Of a DNA stretch of 26,049 bases, positions 16,915 to 25,574 are shown piece by piece. The notes under the pieces were generated by a model, which saw nothing but the letters and a program-made list of their open reading frames with translations, was not told the DNA's origin and searched no databases. The position numbers and the translations under genes are program-made. The stretch is from Cladosporium sp. IMV 00045 (taxonomy: Eukaryota; Ascomycota; Dothideomycetes; Cladosporiales; Cladosporiaceae), in the NCBI GenBank assembly GCA_001931905.2, contig MSJI02000816.1, forward strand, positions 1,782-27,830, read 5' to 3'. Within the stretch, counting starts at the first letter, position 1. Each line of letters starts with the position of its first letter.

Positions 16915-17211
16915 TGCCCGTAGTGTGAGGCACATGCGTTGTCCTTGCCATCGCAGCCTGAGCTGCGCAAGGCTTTTCTTTGTGAACTCGTTGCACAAAA
17001 CGAGCTCTCGCTTCTCCCGGTGTTGTGAGGTTGATTATCCGATCTGTTGCATGTCCTCGGCTCTGTCCTGTCCTGTCGGCCGCTTTCCGTCTTGCGTGAG
17101 AGCTGGCCTGCGGACTTTTTGGGCTGACGCGTAGCGTCTGCCGTGCTTGCCGTCTTGTACCCGGCTGGTCGAGCCCATAGGGTGCTCGTGACGGGTGTTT
17201 CAGGTGTGACA
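16915..17211 (-). repeat. Possible solo LTR inserted in the LINE (297 bp)
   Basis: Where LINE homology stops, the minus strand offers a segment starting TGTCACACC and ending CTACGGGCA, with TG...CA ends. The five bases outside are TCTCA on the left and TTTCA on the right, a target-duplication candidate with one C/T mismatch. The TGTCAC start resembles the gypsy LTRs in this window. There is no second copy and no internal match to the other LTRs, so this is only a candidate. Confidence 0.3.
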
Positions 17212-18010
17212 TTTCATTCAATGAGCTTGTGTATGAATCTTATCACGAGAACTGGGGGGCTCGTCGCGTTCTTGTGCGTTTTGAAGTTTGCTATTCCGGC
17301 TCCTGCTCATCTTCGACGGCAAGACAGCATTGGCAGCGGCATCGGCGGCGGTGGGCGCGTGTTGCCTATTGGCGCGCGGTGTGCGCAGGCTTTGTCGTGT
17401 CGTGTCGCGTCAGAGCTTTCTCAACAGTTGAATGGCAGGGTAGGCGGCCATGTCAGGCGCTGTCGATGGATAGGGGTCGTCAAGTGATGGCTTTGTGCGA
17501 GACTGTTACGTGGACTCATCGCGTTTCCGGCTGTTATGTAGCGCATCGCGATTTCACTATATGTGCAGCTACTCACACTGGATACCACATGAAGGATTAC
17601 GCTCTCCGTCTGGCCTGATCGCGCACTATCGGCAGCAACGAGTCTCCTTGGTAAAACAGGTATGTTATGCGAATTGACGTTCCTTAGTTAGGAGCCTCGT
17701 GCTTAATTCATGTATAGGAGTAAGGATGGGATTGTTTTCAGTAGACGGTTACAACTTCGCCACATATCTCTTCTAGTCTTAAGCCTACCTGAGGCGTCTA
17801 AGATTTGGCCGACTTCCCCGCACCGCCTGCCCCCAATACATTCGGAGAATTTGTCATGGGAGCGCGGAGACTGCGCCGGACTCGCAGCAAGCTCTCGCAG
17901 ATATTATGCGGGTAAAGAAATGGATGCCTCCGGCAATCAAGAATATACACCGACAGATACGCCAGCTTTGAGCTCAGGGCTACACGCGCATGTATTCCGC
18001 TTCCTGGTGA
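17212..18010. other. Unexplained segment inside the LINE region
   Basis: About 800 bp that I cannot assign. Several short frames are open on the plus strand (for example 17229-17618 and 17710-18018), but none shows a recognisable domain, and the composition is mixed. Most of the LINE reverse transcriptase and RNase H should lie here and does not. It could be filler from a rearrangement, host DNA, or an unknown short element. Confidence 0.4.
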
Positions 18011-18356
18011 AAGAATGAGCGAAACGGGGTGGGCGAGGGTGCAGTGAGACGAGCGACAGCAGCAGTCCCGAGAGGCGCGATCGACGTCGTCCTCGTACAT
18101 GCGATACGTAAAAGCGAAATGGCAGCACTCACCGAAATTGAACACACATCAGCGACGGGGAGAGAGAGTCGGCGACAGCGCGGTACCCGCCGTGACGGCC
18201 GTTGCCGTGGTGGCTTGAGAAAGTAGGGACGGCAAGCAGGATTGCAGTAAGAACACCAACGCAGGATTACAGACTGGAGGCCAAGAAATTGTCTAGATGT
18301 CATCACATAGACCTGTCATAAGCTGGATAGCTTCAGTACAGTGTGATTGCAAAAAG
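18011..18356 (+). mobile_element. LINE 3' end: ORF2 C-terminus fragment, 3' UTR and hairpin
   Basis: The 3' part shares GACGG.CGTTGCCGTGGTGGCT, GTAGGGACGGCAAGCAGGA and GTCATAAGCTGGATAGCTT with the other two LINE tails. A short upstream peptide (ALTEIEHTSATGRES) corresponds to the C-terminus of the copy at 24675 (LRFLDHTAVGKRKE). The tail hairpin AAGCTG-GA-TAGCTT is at 18320-18333 and the A-run is short (GCAAAAAGG). The end lies about 45 bp from the stop codon of the molybdopterin gene, in convergent orientation. Confidence 0.75.
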
Positions 18357-18402
18357 GTTATATTATCGCTACCGAAGTGCGCGAGACTGTAGGTGGGCAG
18401 AC

Positions 18403-21400
18403 TCAGCTCAACTCGTCCCATAGGTCCTTCGACGGAACCAAGAGCGTCTGCGGACTCCTCACGTGGAGTTGGTGCTTCGCCCACGCCTGCATCCTCTCCA
18501 CGTCTTTTTTCACGCCCGCCATCGCACCATGGAAACCTGCATCCCACAATGCCTGGCTAGCCGGTATCAAGGCAATGAAGTGCGCTTCGATATCCGCTAA
18601 GCAAGTATATAGACCTTTCAGCGCCACCAGAGATTCGTAAGCGGTCGTCGTTTCCGTTGAAGGAAACACTGCGTCGTGAACGGCTCGAAAAGAGCTCTTT
18701 CCCTTTAGTGATTCTGCATTGTATTTCTTGACGTACGGCTCCATCGCATTGATGGCCTCTGTCGTGATTCGACGCATCACGCGCAAGCCGCTGTTGGCCT
18801 CAGGATCGTGAATGAGCTTCGGTACCAGTTTCTCGTACATCTTCTCGAGCAACCTAAGCGCTTGGGACGTCGCACCCAGCCATTGCTCCAGATGACGCTC
18901 TCTAGGAGAGTTATCGCCAACTTCCGTAGCATTAAGCTTCGATTTCGTCACCTTGGAGACGATATCTGATTGGGCCTCCTCCGCCTGAATAATATTTGTC
19001 CCCGTGCATCTCTCGATACGAACAGCTCCAGATTTGAACGACGGCTGTTTCGATACTGGATCCCAATACTCTGTTGCCGTCAGCGAATTACAATCATTAA
19101 CAGCGATTTCAAGTACGGGTAACCCACCCGTAGTAAGCTCATTCGCTGCTCTTGATCTTCCATCCATTGCATCCCAATATCCAAAATGAAACGGTAAGAA
19201 CGTTTCTCCCTTTGACACATTCCCTATTGAAGCTTTCAACTGGATAGCCCCTCTTCTAGATCTCACAACGACCTCGTCCCCATCCCGAACATTCACTGCC
19301 CCTGCGTCTTCAGCCGAGATTCCTATCCAAGGCTCTGGGCATTTCTCCTGTAACGTCTTTGACCGTCCTGTCTTGGTGCGCGTGTGAAAATGATAGACAC
19401 TGCGGCCGGTCGAAAGACGTAAAGGATATTCTTGATCTGGCAGTTCCGGTGAAGGTGTATATTCTGCCGCCTTCAAGATGGCCCTTCCGGCGGGATTAAG
19501 GGATCTGTACTGCTCTTTAGTATACGGAACGCCGGTTTCAAGGTCGTGGCCAAAACTCTCGCAGTACTCGATGTCTGTGAAAAAAATTCCATCGTCGTAT
19601 AGCCGTTCCTTGCCATTGGGGTGCGCGTCATTACATGGCCATTGAATTCCAGAACCACCCGTTAATTTCTCGTAACTCAACCCGCTGTAATCACAAGGTC
19701 GAAATTCCGAAACCTTCTTCCATGCTTCGAAGACGTCTTTGGGGTCAGCTGACGGGTGTATCGGGTTACCTCCTTTGTCCCGAAAGTCCATCCGCCTGGC
19801 AAAGTCGACGAAGATTTCCAAATCCGGTTTTGCTTCTCCAGGAGGTTCAACGGCCTTATGAGAGATGTGCACTGTCCGATCAACATTTGTAAAACACCCA
19901 GTCTTCTCACCCCACTGCGCAGCGGGTAACACTACGTCAGCAACCGCAGCGCTCGCTATCATAAAGATATCCTGGCAAACGACAAAAAGTCCCGGTTTGG
20001 TGAGTAGTTCCCTTACTCTCGGCAGGTTCGGTAAGCTGACTAACGGGTTTGTGCCAGAGATCCAGAACATCTCGATCGAGCCCGTGGCGATGTATTTGAG
20101 GAGGTTCTCTATGTGCATTGGCTGATTCCAGTGCGGAAGTTTGTCCCGCTCGATATTCCAGAGATCAGCAAGCTCGGCCATATGCGCTGGATTGTTGTAG
20201 TTGCGGAATCCGGGGTACTCGCCATCGCAGCCAGCTTCACGGTTGTTCTGTGCTGTGGGTTGCCCGTTCATTTGATAGATGCCGCTTTCCGGCTTGCCTA
20301 TCAGACCCCGAAGAAGGTTGATGTTGTTCATTTGGCATGCACTGGCAGTAGCCTGATGTGATTGATATGCGCCTTGCAAGGCTGTCGAAAGAAGCGATTT
20401 TGTCGTCCCGATGATTTCAGCTGCCTCTACGATTTGAACTGCTGGGTTACCGGTGATCTCCTCGACACGCTGCGGATTGTACGATTTGACAGTGTTGCGA
20501 AGTTCATCCAAGCCGACAACGTGCTTATCGATGAACGTTTCGTTGATCCACCCATTCTCGAAAAGCAAATGCTGAATACCGTTCAGAATCGCCATGTTGG
20601 TACCGATTTTGGGTGCAAGGTGAAGGGTCGCCCTCCGCGCTGACGCTGACGTCCTCGAGTCGATAACAATAAGCTTCGGCGGATCCGGCCCAGCCAACCG
20701 ATCTAGAACCCGTGACCACAGGACAGTTTGCGTAGCGGCCATGTTATGCCCTACCATGAGGATGCAGTCAGTGTAGTCAATATCGGTGTACGAGCCCGGT
20801 TGGCCGTCAGACCCAAATGATTCGCGCATCGAGGCTGCTGCTGTCGCGGTGCAGAGACGAGTGTTTCCATCCCTTTGCTTGTTAGCAATGACCTCATTGC
20901 TACTTAGGGAGATGTCGTTGCGAACATATGCAGCGTGTTCAAACCGGCCTTGCCAACAAGAGCGAGCGCGTAATACTCTTCGAGGAACAGCTGACCCGAG
21001 GTGTAGAAGGCAATGCCATGAACGGTGAGCTCCTTCCTGATAGCCTGGGCCTTTGCAACAATCACATTCATCGTCTCATCCCATGACGCTTGTTGTAGCT
21101 TTCCGTTCTTGCGAATGAGTGGTCGGGTGAGGCGATCCGTGGAGCTCATTGCCGTCCATCTGTATCTGTGAATATAGGAATACGGAAAGAAATGTGGCTT
21201 GGTAGTCTTACCCATTGAGCCCTTTGGGGCCAAGTCGGCCTTTGTTGACGCGGTCCGTCGCACGCCCTCGCACTCCGACTACCTTGCCAGCTTTTACTCC
21301 AATATCTAGCCCACAACCATTGCTAGAGAAGTATAGGCGAGCAGGCTACCGTTGTCAAAGAATCTCTAGAAATCGTTGACTGACCTGCACAAAACGCAAG

Positions 21401-21533
21401 CACTCTGCACCCATTTCTCTGGCTCCTCGATCAGATTCTCATCAACTCTCGTGGGCCATTCGTGCTTATAAGGCGTCCGAGGACCCCAGATGTCCTCGAT
21501 GGAATCTCGGCTCCATCTAGGTTGAAAGGACAT
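18403..21533 (-). CDS. Bacterial-type molybdopterin (bis-MGD) oxidoreductase, nitrate reductase/formate dehydrogenase-like, 5 exons, 970 aa
   Basis: The spliced exons are 21533-21385, 21322-21212, 21165-20926, 20872-19128 and 19070-18403 (2913 nt), and the frame is continuous through all four introns. The N-terminal FeS motif is CVLCSNGCG (Cys46, 49, 53). The fourth cysteine, expected at 81, is Gly (GRLGPKG). NTRLC at 170-174 gives Cys174 as the probable Mo ligand, as in Nap/Nas nitrate reductases. The catalytic domain includes GSDGQPGSYTDID, ALQGAYQSHQATA and MNGQPTAQN. The MGD-binding C-domain (about 650-770) has STGRSVYHFHTRTKTGR and ANELT. A helical tail of about 200 residues follows. The family transfers oxygen or electrons at Mo; the substrate here is unknown, nitrate or formate being guesses. 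An in-frame ATG at 21797 would add 88 residues with no family features, so I prefer the start at 21533. High likeness to bacterial proteins suggests horizontal transfer; the introns show it is settled in a fungal genome. Confidence 0.9.
19071..19127 (-). other. Intron 4 of the molybdopterin gene (57 nt, multiple of three)
   Basis: The donor is GTGGGT, the branch point GCTGAC and the acceptor CAACAG. The intron contains no stop in frame, so the unspliced frame stays open and gains 19 residues. Removing it restores ANELTTEYWDPVSKQP, a block expected to be continuous in this family. Confidence 0.85.
20873..20925 (-). other. Intron 3 of the molybdopterin gene (53 nt)
   Basis: The donor is GTTCGC, the branch point TGCTAAC and the acceptor CAAAG. 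Splicing joins LNTLHM to DGNTRLCTATAAA and removes a stop codon. Confidence 0.88.
21166..21211 (-). other. Intron 2 of the molybdopterin gene (46 nt)
   Basis: The donor is GTAAGA and the acceptor TTCACAG. Splicing joins GRLGPKGLN to GYRWTAMSSTDRLTRPL and keeps the frame. Confidence 0.85.
21323..21384 (-). other. Intron 1 of the molybdopterin gene (62 nt)
   Basis: The donor is GTCAGT and the acceptor TCTCTAG. The intron splits the FeS motif: CVLC plus two bases of the Ser codon lie in exon 1, and the rest, with NGCG, in exon 2. Confidence 0.88.
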
Positions 21534-21993
21534 TTTCGGGCCTGCAATTGGGCTGCTGAGCAACTTCACTCCGAGTGCACGATAAAAAGATGCATACCAT
21601 TCGCACCGGTTTCGTCGCATTAATGCGTCGACGTTTGTGGGATGAGGGGTGGGATCTCCGCGGCGGGCTTGCATCACTATGATGAATGGCCGGGGTTTGA
21701 GTCGCGGGGTCAGCTTCGCGATTTCTTTTGAGTTGTAATATGCAACGCAAGCCGGATACACGGGAAACCCAATGAGCGGGACGATAATTCGCTCCATGGA
21801 TTTGGATATCACAAACTGTTTAGCACGGCCAGCCTCCGAGCGGGTAGCGCCTAGAACGTCTCAAAGATCCCTGCTGTCCTCTTACTCTTGCGATATGGAA
21901 GGTTTCCTAGTGGCTTGCACACTTTCAACCCTACTATTAACATTACATCGCCACGCAATATCTATATCACCATCATGCAGTCTGGTCCACAAA
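21534..21993. promoter_or_regulatory. Upstream region of the molybdopterin gene
   Basis: This is non-coding as far as I can tell, although the frame of exon 1 stays open to about 21812. It should hold the promoter. GATA-type words (GATAAT near 21785, GATATC near 21805, GATATGG near 21891) and one near-match to a fungal nitrate-regulator site (CTCCGAGC near 21834) occur, but such short words are common and I do not call sites. Confidence 0.4.
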
Positions 21994-22113
21994 CAAAGCG
22001 CGCAAAGCAAACGAAATGCTTTGTTTACTTGCTCACGTAATCAGAGGTTGCTTTGCCTTGTCAAAGCGAGGAACTAGTCGGCTTTGTTTGGTAAGCCTTG
22101 TTTGTCACCCAAA
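21994..22113. repeat. Cluster of CAAAG/CTTTG motifs beside the hAT transposase
   Basis: Seven copies of CAAAG or its complement occur in about 120 bp: near 21994, 22003, 22019, 22051, 22062, 22082 and 22109. They sit beyond the 3' end of the transposase frame. hAT transposases bind short repeated subterminal motifs, so this may be the element's 3' end. No terminal inverted repeat pair or 8-bp duplication was found. Confidence 0.35.
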
Positions 22114-22180
22114 GTGAACGTCACGTGAGCTCAGAGAGGGCACACTGCGCCAGGCAGGAGATTCGACAATACCTGAGATA

Positions 22181-24178
22181 CTATGTTTCGGCGACATGTC
22201 CACACTCCGCTGATACGATAGACGATAGGCGGTCGAAAAGACCCTCGTCTAGCGCGATCACATCACTGTGAATCCATGATTTCAGGGTCATCAACCACCC
22301 AAGAGTCTCACCCTGCAACAGCCTCCTGCGCGGCGATAATACATCGCCGGCTGTGCTAAACACACGTTCAGGCGCATCACTCATGGCCGGCACTGCGAAG
22401 ATATCCAAAGCCATGGACGCCAGCTCGGGCCAACGGCTCCTATTTCCAGTCCAGTAAGCAATCGGCGAGTCTCCGATCGAAAGTGATGGGTGGCGTGGTT
22501 CTGCGAGATACTGTGCTAATTGGTCAATGTCATAGGAGCCGCCGCCGTCGTCACTGCTATCATCATCGCTCAGCATAATCGCTGCCAGGCTTTCTGCTTT
22601 TGGAGAAGGCGATGTTCGTCTCAAGGTCTTCCGACGTTGCGAGGATTTGCCCAGCGTCGCATACTCGAGCCAAAGACTGCTACAGGCTTTCTTTGCTCTT
22701 ACCAGCCAACCCTCGTTGCTCCAACGCTTCTCGAGGTACCGCCATTTCATTCGAGGATGAAGCACTACCGCAGCGACGTATACTGGAGTCTCATCCAGCT
22801 TGACGTAGTAATCGTTCAGCTTCTGCCACCCCAGGTTGATGCTCGTCGCGAAGTGGTGCTGGGACGTCAACCACGAGCCATCCACATTTTGGCAGATCTG
22901 GGTGATTGGGTACTGAACTCGCAATCTCCAAAGTGGCTGAGCAATTTCTCGAAGGTCGGAAGCACTTGCCAGACGGCACCGAATTTGCCACCGGCGGATC
23001 CCTGCAACAATTTCGTTGCATCCTTGAGTGGCTGCAAGATCTCGTGATACTGCGCAATCACAGCCCATTCGTCGCTACTGAGCTTGTCGCGGACAATCGA
23101 AGGCTCCCTTCTAGCGATTCGTCTTCCGCTATCTTGTGGCCGGCGGACGTAGTTGTTCCAGCTGTCTTGCTCTCGCTGGACGAACTCGTCGATGGCGGGG
23201 CGTAGGTAAAGTGCCCGTGCAGCGCTGTCGTCGAAGCTATTCCATCTAGTGATGACACCGTTCACGACCTGATACACTTCCCTCTTGCCCTCAGGTCGCG
23301 TTGGACCAATGAGCTCGCGCTGCAGTTCTACGAGCGTTTCCCAACGCTGAGGTGATGCGTCCAGGTACACAAGAACGTTGTGGAGCTTGCCGATTGGCAC
23401 TCTCCTCCGCCATTCGACTAACTGTAGCTCTTCCAGCTGGAGATCTTCAACTTCGCGCTCGAATGCATTCGAAGCCTTTGCCGAAAAGAACGGCCTGTCC
23501 GCAGAGGTTGAAAATGTGACCAACGCAGCGGAGCCATCGGCGCTGTGACTCGAAGTGGAACTCTGTACCTAGAAAGCCTAGTGCCTTTGCATTGTTACGT
23601 GCATTGTCGCTTATGAAATAGCCGACCTTGTTCTCAAGACTATAGTGGCAAATGATCTCTGCAACGGTGTCGGCAATGTTCGAACCAGTATGCCGACCTT
23701 TTTGCCTTGGTAGGGCGAGTAAGATGCCTTTGGGGCAGCCTGCGTTGTCGATGAAGTGGGCGACCAATCCAGGCAAAGCCAAACGATTCTTCGAGGTCCA
23801 CAGATCGAAGGAAAAATTAATCTTCGTCGCCGCAGCTCCTAAAGCTTCAGTCACAGCACCCAGCTGCTTGTCATAGATCTCCCCAATTGTTCGGCTGACT
23901 GTCTGGTGTGAGGGCAGAAGCCGCTCGCATCGAGAATTGAGATACCGTAGTAGCGCATGGAATCGTGGAGACTCGACCTTGCGAAAAGAAACGTTGTCGG
24001 TGATTATCCAGCTGTAAATCAGGGCTTGGAAAGCATTAGATGAGAAGTCCTCGGGGCCGCTGCTCCTAGCACTCGAGTTGACATTACATGAGAGCGCGTC
24101 GGGAATTTTGACCTCTCTCGTCTGAGTGGTGAGGTTCGGGATTAGACCAGTTTCTGTAAGCTTGTGTCTTATTCTCAT
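22181..24178 (-). pseudogene. hAT-family transposase, two frameshifts
   Basis: ATG at 24178 opens 243 codons containing the RNase H-like start (INFSFDLWTSKNRLALPGLVAHF, then FISDNARNNAKAL and CVGHIFNLCGQAVLFGK). A one-base gain near 23473 moves the continuation to a second frame (23523-22867: NAFEREVEDLQ, ITRWNSFDDSA, LPTFEKLLSHF). A one-base loss near 22924 returns it to the original frame, which then reads to 22181 with the C-terminal hAT dimerisation block (PIAYWTGNR, FAVPAMSDAPERVFSTAG). Both breaks are supported by continuous family-like sequence across them. An open, BED-finger-like stretch (SSALDYMRIRHKL) extends upstream of the ATG to about 24220, so the true N-terminus may be lost or in another exon. 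As it stands the gene is inactive. Confidence 0.88.
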
Positions 24179-24220
24179 GTAATCCAGAGCTGAGCTTGTT
24201 GACTTTTCAGTCCGGTAGAA

Positions 24221-24552
24221 CTATCCGTGCACATCAAATTCGCTCTGCTACAACGAGGCCCCGCAAGCAGGTGCACCGTGGCTAAATGACAATATATTCA
24301 ATCGATCAAACACCTCAAGAATCAACCCATCCAGCATCGCAAAATGAAAGGGTAAGGCCTTTCTGCGGTGTAGTTTATATGCTGGCCTCTGTGCTGTACC
24401 AGTAGCTGCTTCCAAAGAGCGTTGGTACAGTTTTTGTTCTCAATCTTCTCAGCTCGCTCCAAAGCACGCCTTGCTATCTCAACATCAGATTATCGTTATA
24501 CATAAGCAACCTGGCGGGCATTGCTTGCTTTCAAGGCCCCTCCCTCAGTGAT
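24221..24552. other. Stretch without a recognised gene
   Basis: About 330 bp lie between the hAT remnant and the truncated LINE. It may contain the 5' end of the hAT element and its flank. I see no domain, RNA gene or terminal repeat. Confidence 0.5.
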
Positions 24553-24962
24553 GGCAAGAAGTCAGTGACGGCGAGATACCTGCAGCTCAAGTCGGGCCAT
24601 GCCATAACCGGCGAGTACCAACTCAGGACCAAGCAGGCACAAGATGCACGCGGTGTAACGGCAGCAAGCAGACTGTGCTCCACCTACTGATGGAATGTCG
24701 GAGGTGGAGGAGGGAGCGCGATGTGATGATGAGAGACATGCATCGAAAGACGATCAAGATCTCGGCGCGTAGAGACACATCAGACCTTCAGATACGTTTC
24801 GGCGAGAGTGTAGCGGAAGCAGTGCTCCGATTCCTCGATCACACCGCTGTGGGGAAGAGGAAGGAAGACATAGAAGCAAGAGTGATCGATGAATGGGACA
24901 TGGACCGACTTGATGGGAGCGAGGGGACGATTGGAGAGGCAGTGGAGCGAGACGGCGAATGA
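24553..24962 (+). pseudogene. LINE ORF2 C-terminal fragment with CCHC motif
   Basis: The first part reads ARYLQLKSGHAITGEY, a conserved block after RNase H in fungal LINEs. A frameshift near 24642 is needed to reach the next part, RCTRCNGSKQTVLHLLMEC, a CX2CX8HX4C zinc-finger-like motif normal at the ORF2 end. The frame then stays open to the stop at 24962 with a charged C-terminus. The catalytic domains are missing. Confidence 0.82.
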
Positions 24963-25173
24963 TGGTGCAACAAATCAAGAGGAAAGGATAGTAGGAGGGC
25001 ATCGAGCCCAAAAGCCGTGGCGGCTAGATGGAGTCGGGACGGCGAGCAGGAGCACAAGAGACTAGACGAAGCGAGAGCACATTCGAGAACGAGAAGCCTT
25101 CTAGTAACTAGCTAGGAGTTGTCATAAGCTAGATAGCTTGCATACAATATGATTATATTAAAAAAAAAAAAAA
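24553..25173 (+). mobile_element. 5'-truncated Tad-like LINE, ORF2 end, 3' UTR and poly(A)
   Basis: The element starts abruptly within the ORF2 C-terminus and ends in 14 A (25160-25173). Its 3' UTR (about 24963-25159) matches the tails at 1-172 and 18011-18356. A hairpin AAGCT-AGAT-AGCTT lies at 25126-25139, about 20 bp before the A-run. Confidence 0.85.
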
Positions 25174-25574
25174 GACCCACCTCCCACCAGTCCTTGGAAA
25201 CACTCTCGGAAACACTCTCGGAAACACTCTCGGAAACACTCTTGGAAACACTCTTGGAAACACTCTCGGAGACACTCTTGATTAACCACGCTGATGAGTT
25301 TAAATAACTATCCAAAACCATCTGCAGTTGTCTTATACGTCAGTGATTACGTACTATGTCTTGACTGGCGAACGTGCCTCTCGTAGTAAGTTGTTTTCAG
25401 GTGAGACAGTCCCTGTCGCACGGTGTGATGGCCGAACATGTCGGCGCTCTTCATTGCCCGTCATGCAATACATGTACATAGCTTGCTACTAGATCATTTC
25501 CCATGGCTGGTGTATCGCCGAGCGAGATGGTCGCTTTCTCTGTAAGACTTCTCCAGATTGAGCATTGACATACC
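25174..25574. other. Non-coding stretch holding a 12-bp tandem repeat
   Basis: Apart from the tandem repeat at 25196-25279, I see no gene in these 400 bp. A minus-strand frame through the repeat encodes only repeated VSES/VSKS and runs into the LINE poly(A), so it is not believable as a gene. Confidence 0.55.
25196..25279. repeat. 12-bp minisatellite, seven units (GGAAACACTCTC)
   Basis: Seven head-to-tail 12-bp units begin at 25196, 25208, 25220, 25232, 25244, 25256 and 25268. Variants are CTCTT for CTCTC at the ends of units 4, 5 and 7, and GGAGAC in the last. The array starts 22 bp after the LINE poly(A). Confidence 0.93.

Larger units (their letters stand above)
13860..18356 (+). mobile_element. 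Decayed Tad-like LINE with interrupted ORF2
   Basis: In order on the plus strand there are an ORF1 with three zinc-knuckle-like motifs, an endonuclease domain, the linker and the first motif of reverse transcriptase (ending at about 16912), then about 1.1 kb of unrelated sequence, then a C-terminal fragment and 3' UTR (about 18011-18356) that matches the LINE tails at 1-172 and 24553-25173. Both parts have the same orientation, so they may be one copy that lost most of RT and RNase H, but two separate insertions are not excluded. I could not find a target-site duplication. Confidence 0.75.

Noticed and set aside
16892..17221. 109-codon minus-strand frame in the unexplained segment
   Set aside because: It has no recognisable domain and low-complexity basic composition, and it crosses the LINE breakpoint; it is more likely chance within a possible LTR.
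13840..18380. Target-site duplication flanking the long LINE
   Set aside because: The flanks near 13860 and 18356 share only scattered short words; the 5' boundary is uncertain, so no duplication can be called.
21534..21797. 88-residue N-terminal extension of the molybdenum enzyme
   Set aside because: The frame is open, but the residues show no family similarity and no clear targeting signal; the family-like sequence begins right after the ATG at 21533. Transcript data could overturn this.
21780..21900. GATA and NirA-like words suggesting nitrogen regulation of the molybdenum gene
   Set aside because: GATA words are expected by chance at this density, and the NirA-like word has a mismatch; not enough for a regulatory call.
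25196..25279. Repeat array considered as a CRISPR-like array
   Set aside because: The units are head-to-tail without spacers, and the context is eukaryotic; it is a minisatellite.
25112..25321. 69-codon minus-strand frame with VSES repeats
   Set aside because: It is produced by the 12-bp tandem repeat and runs into the LINE poly(A); not a credible gene.
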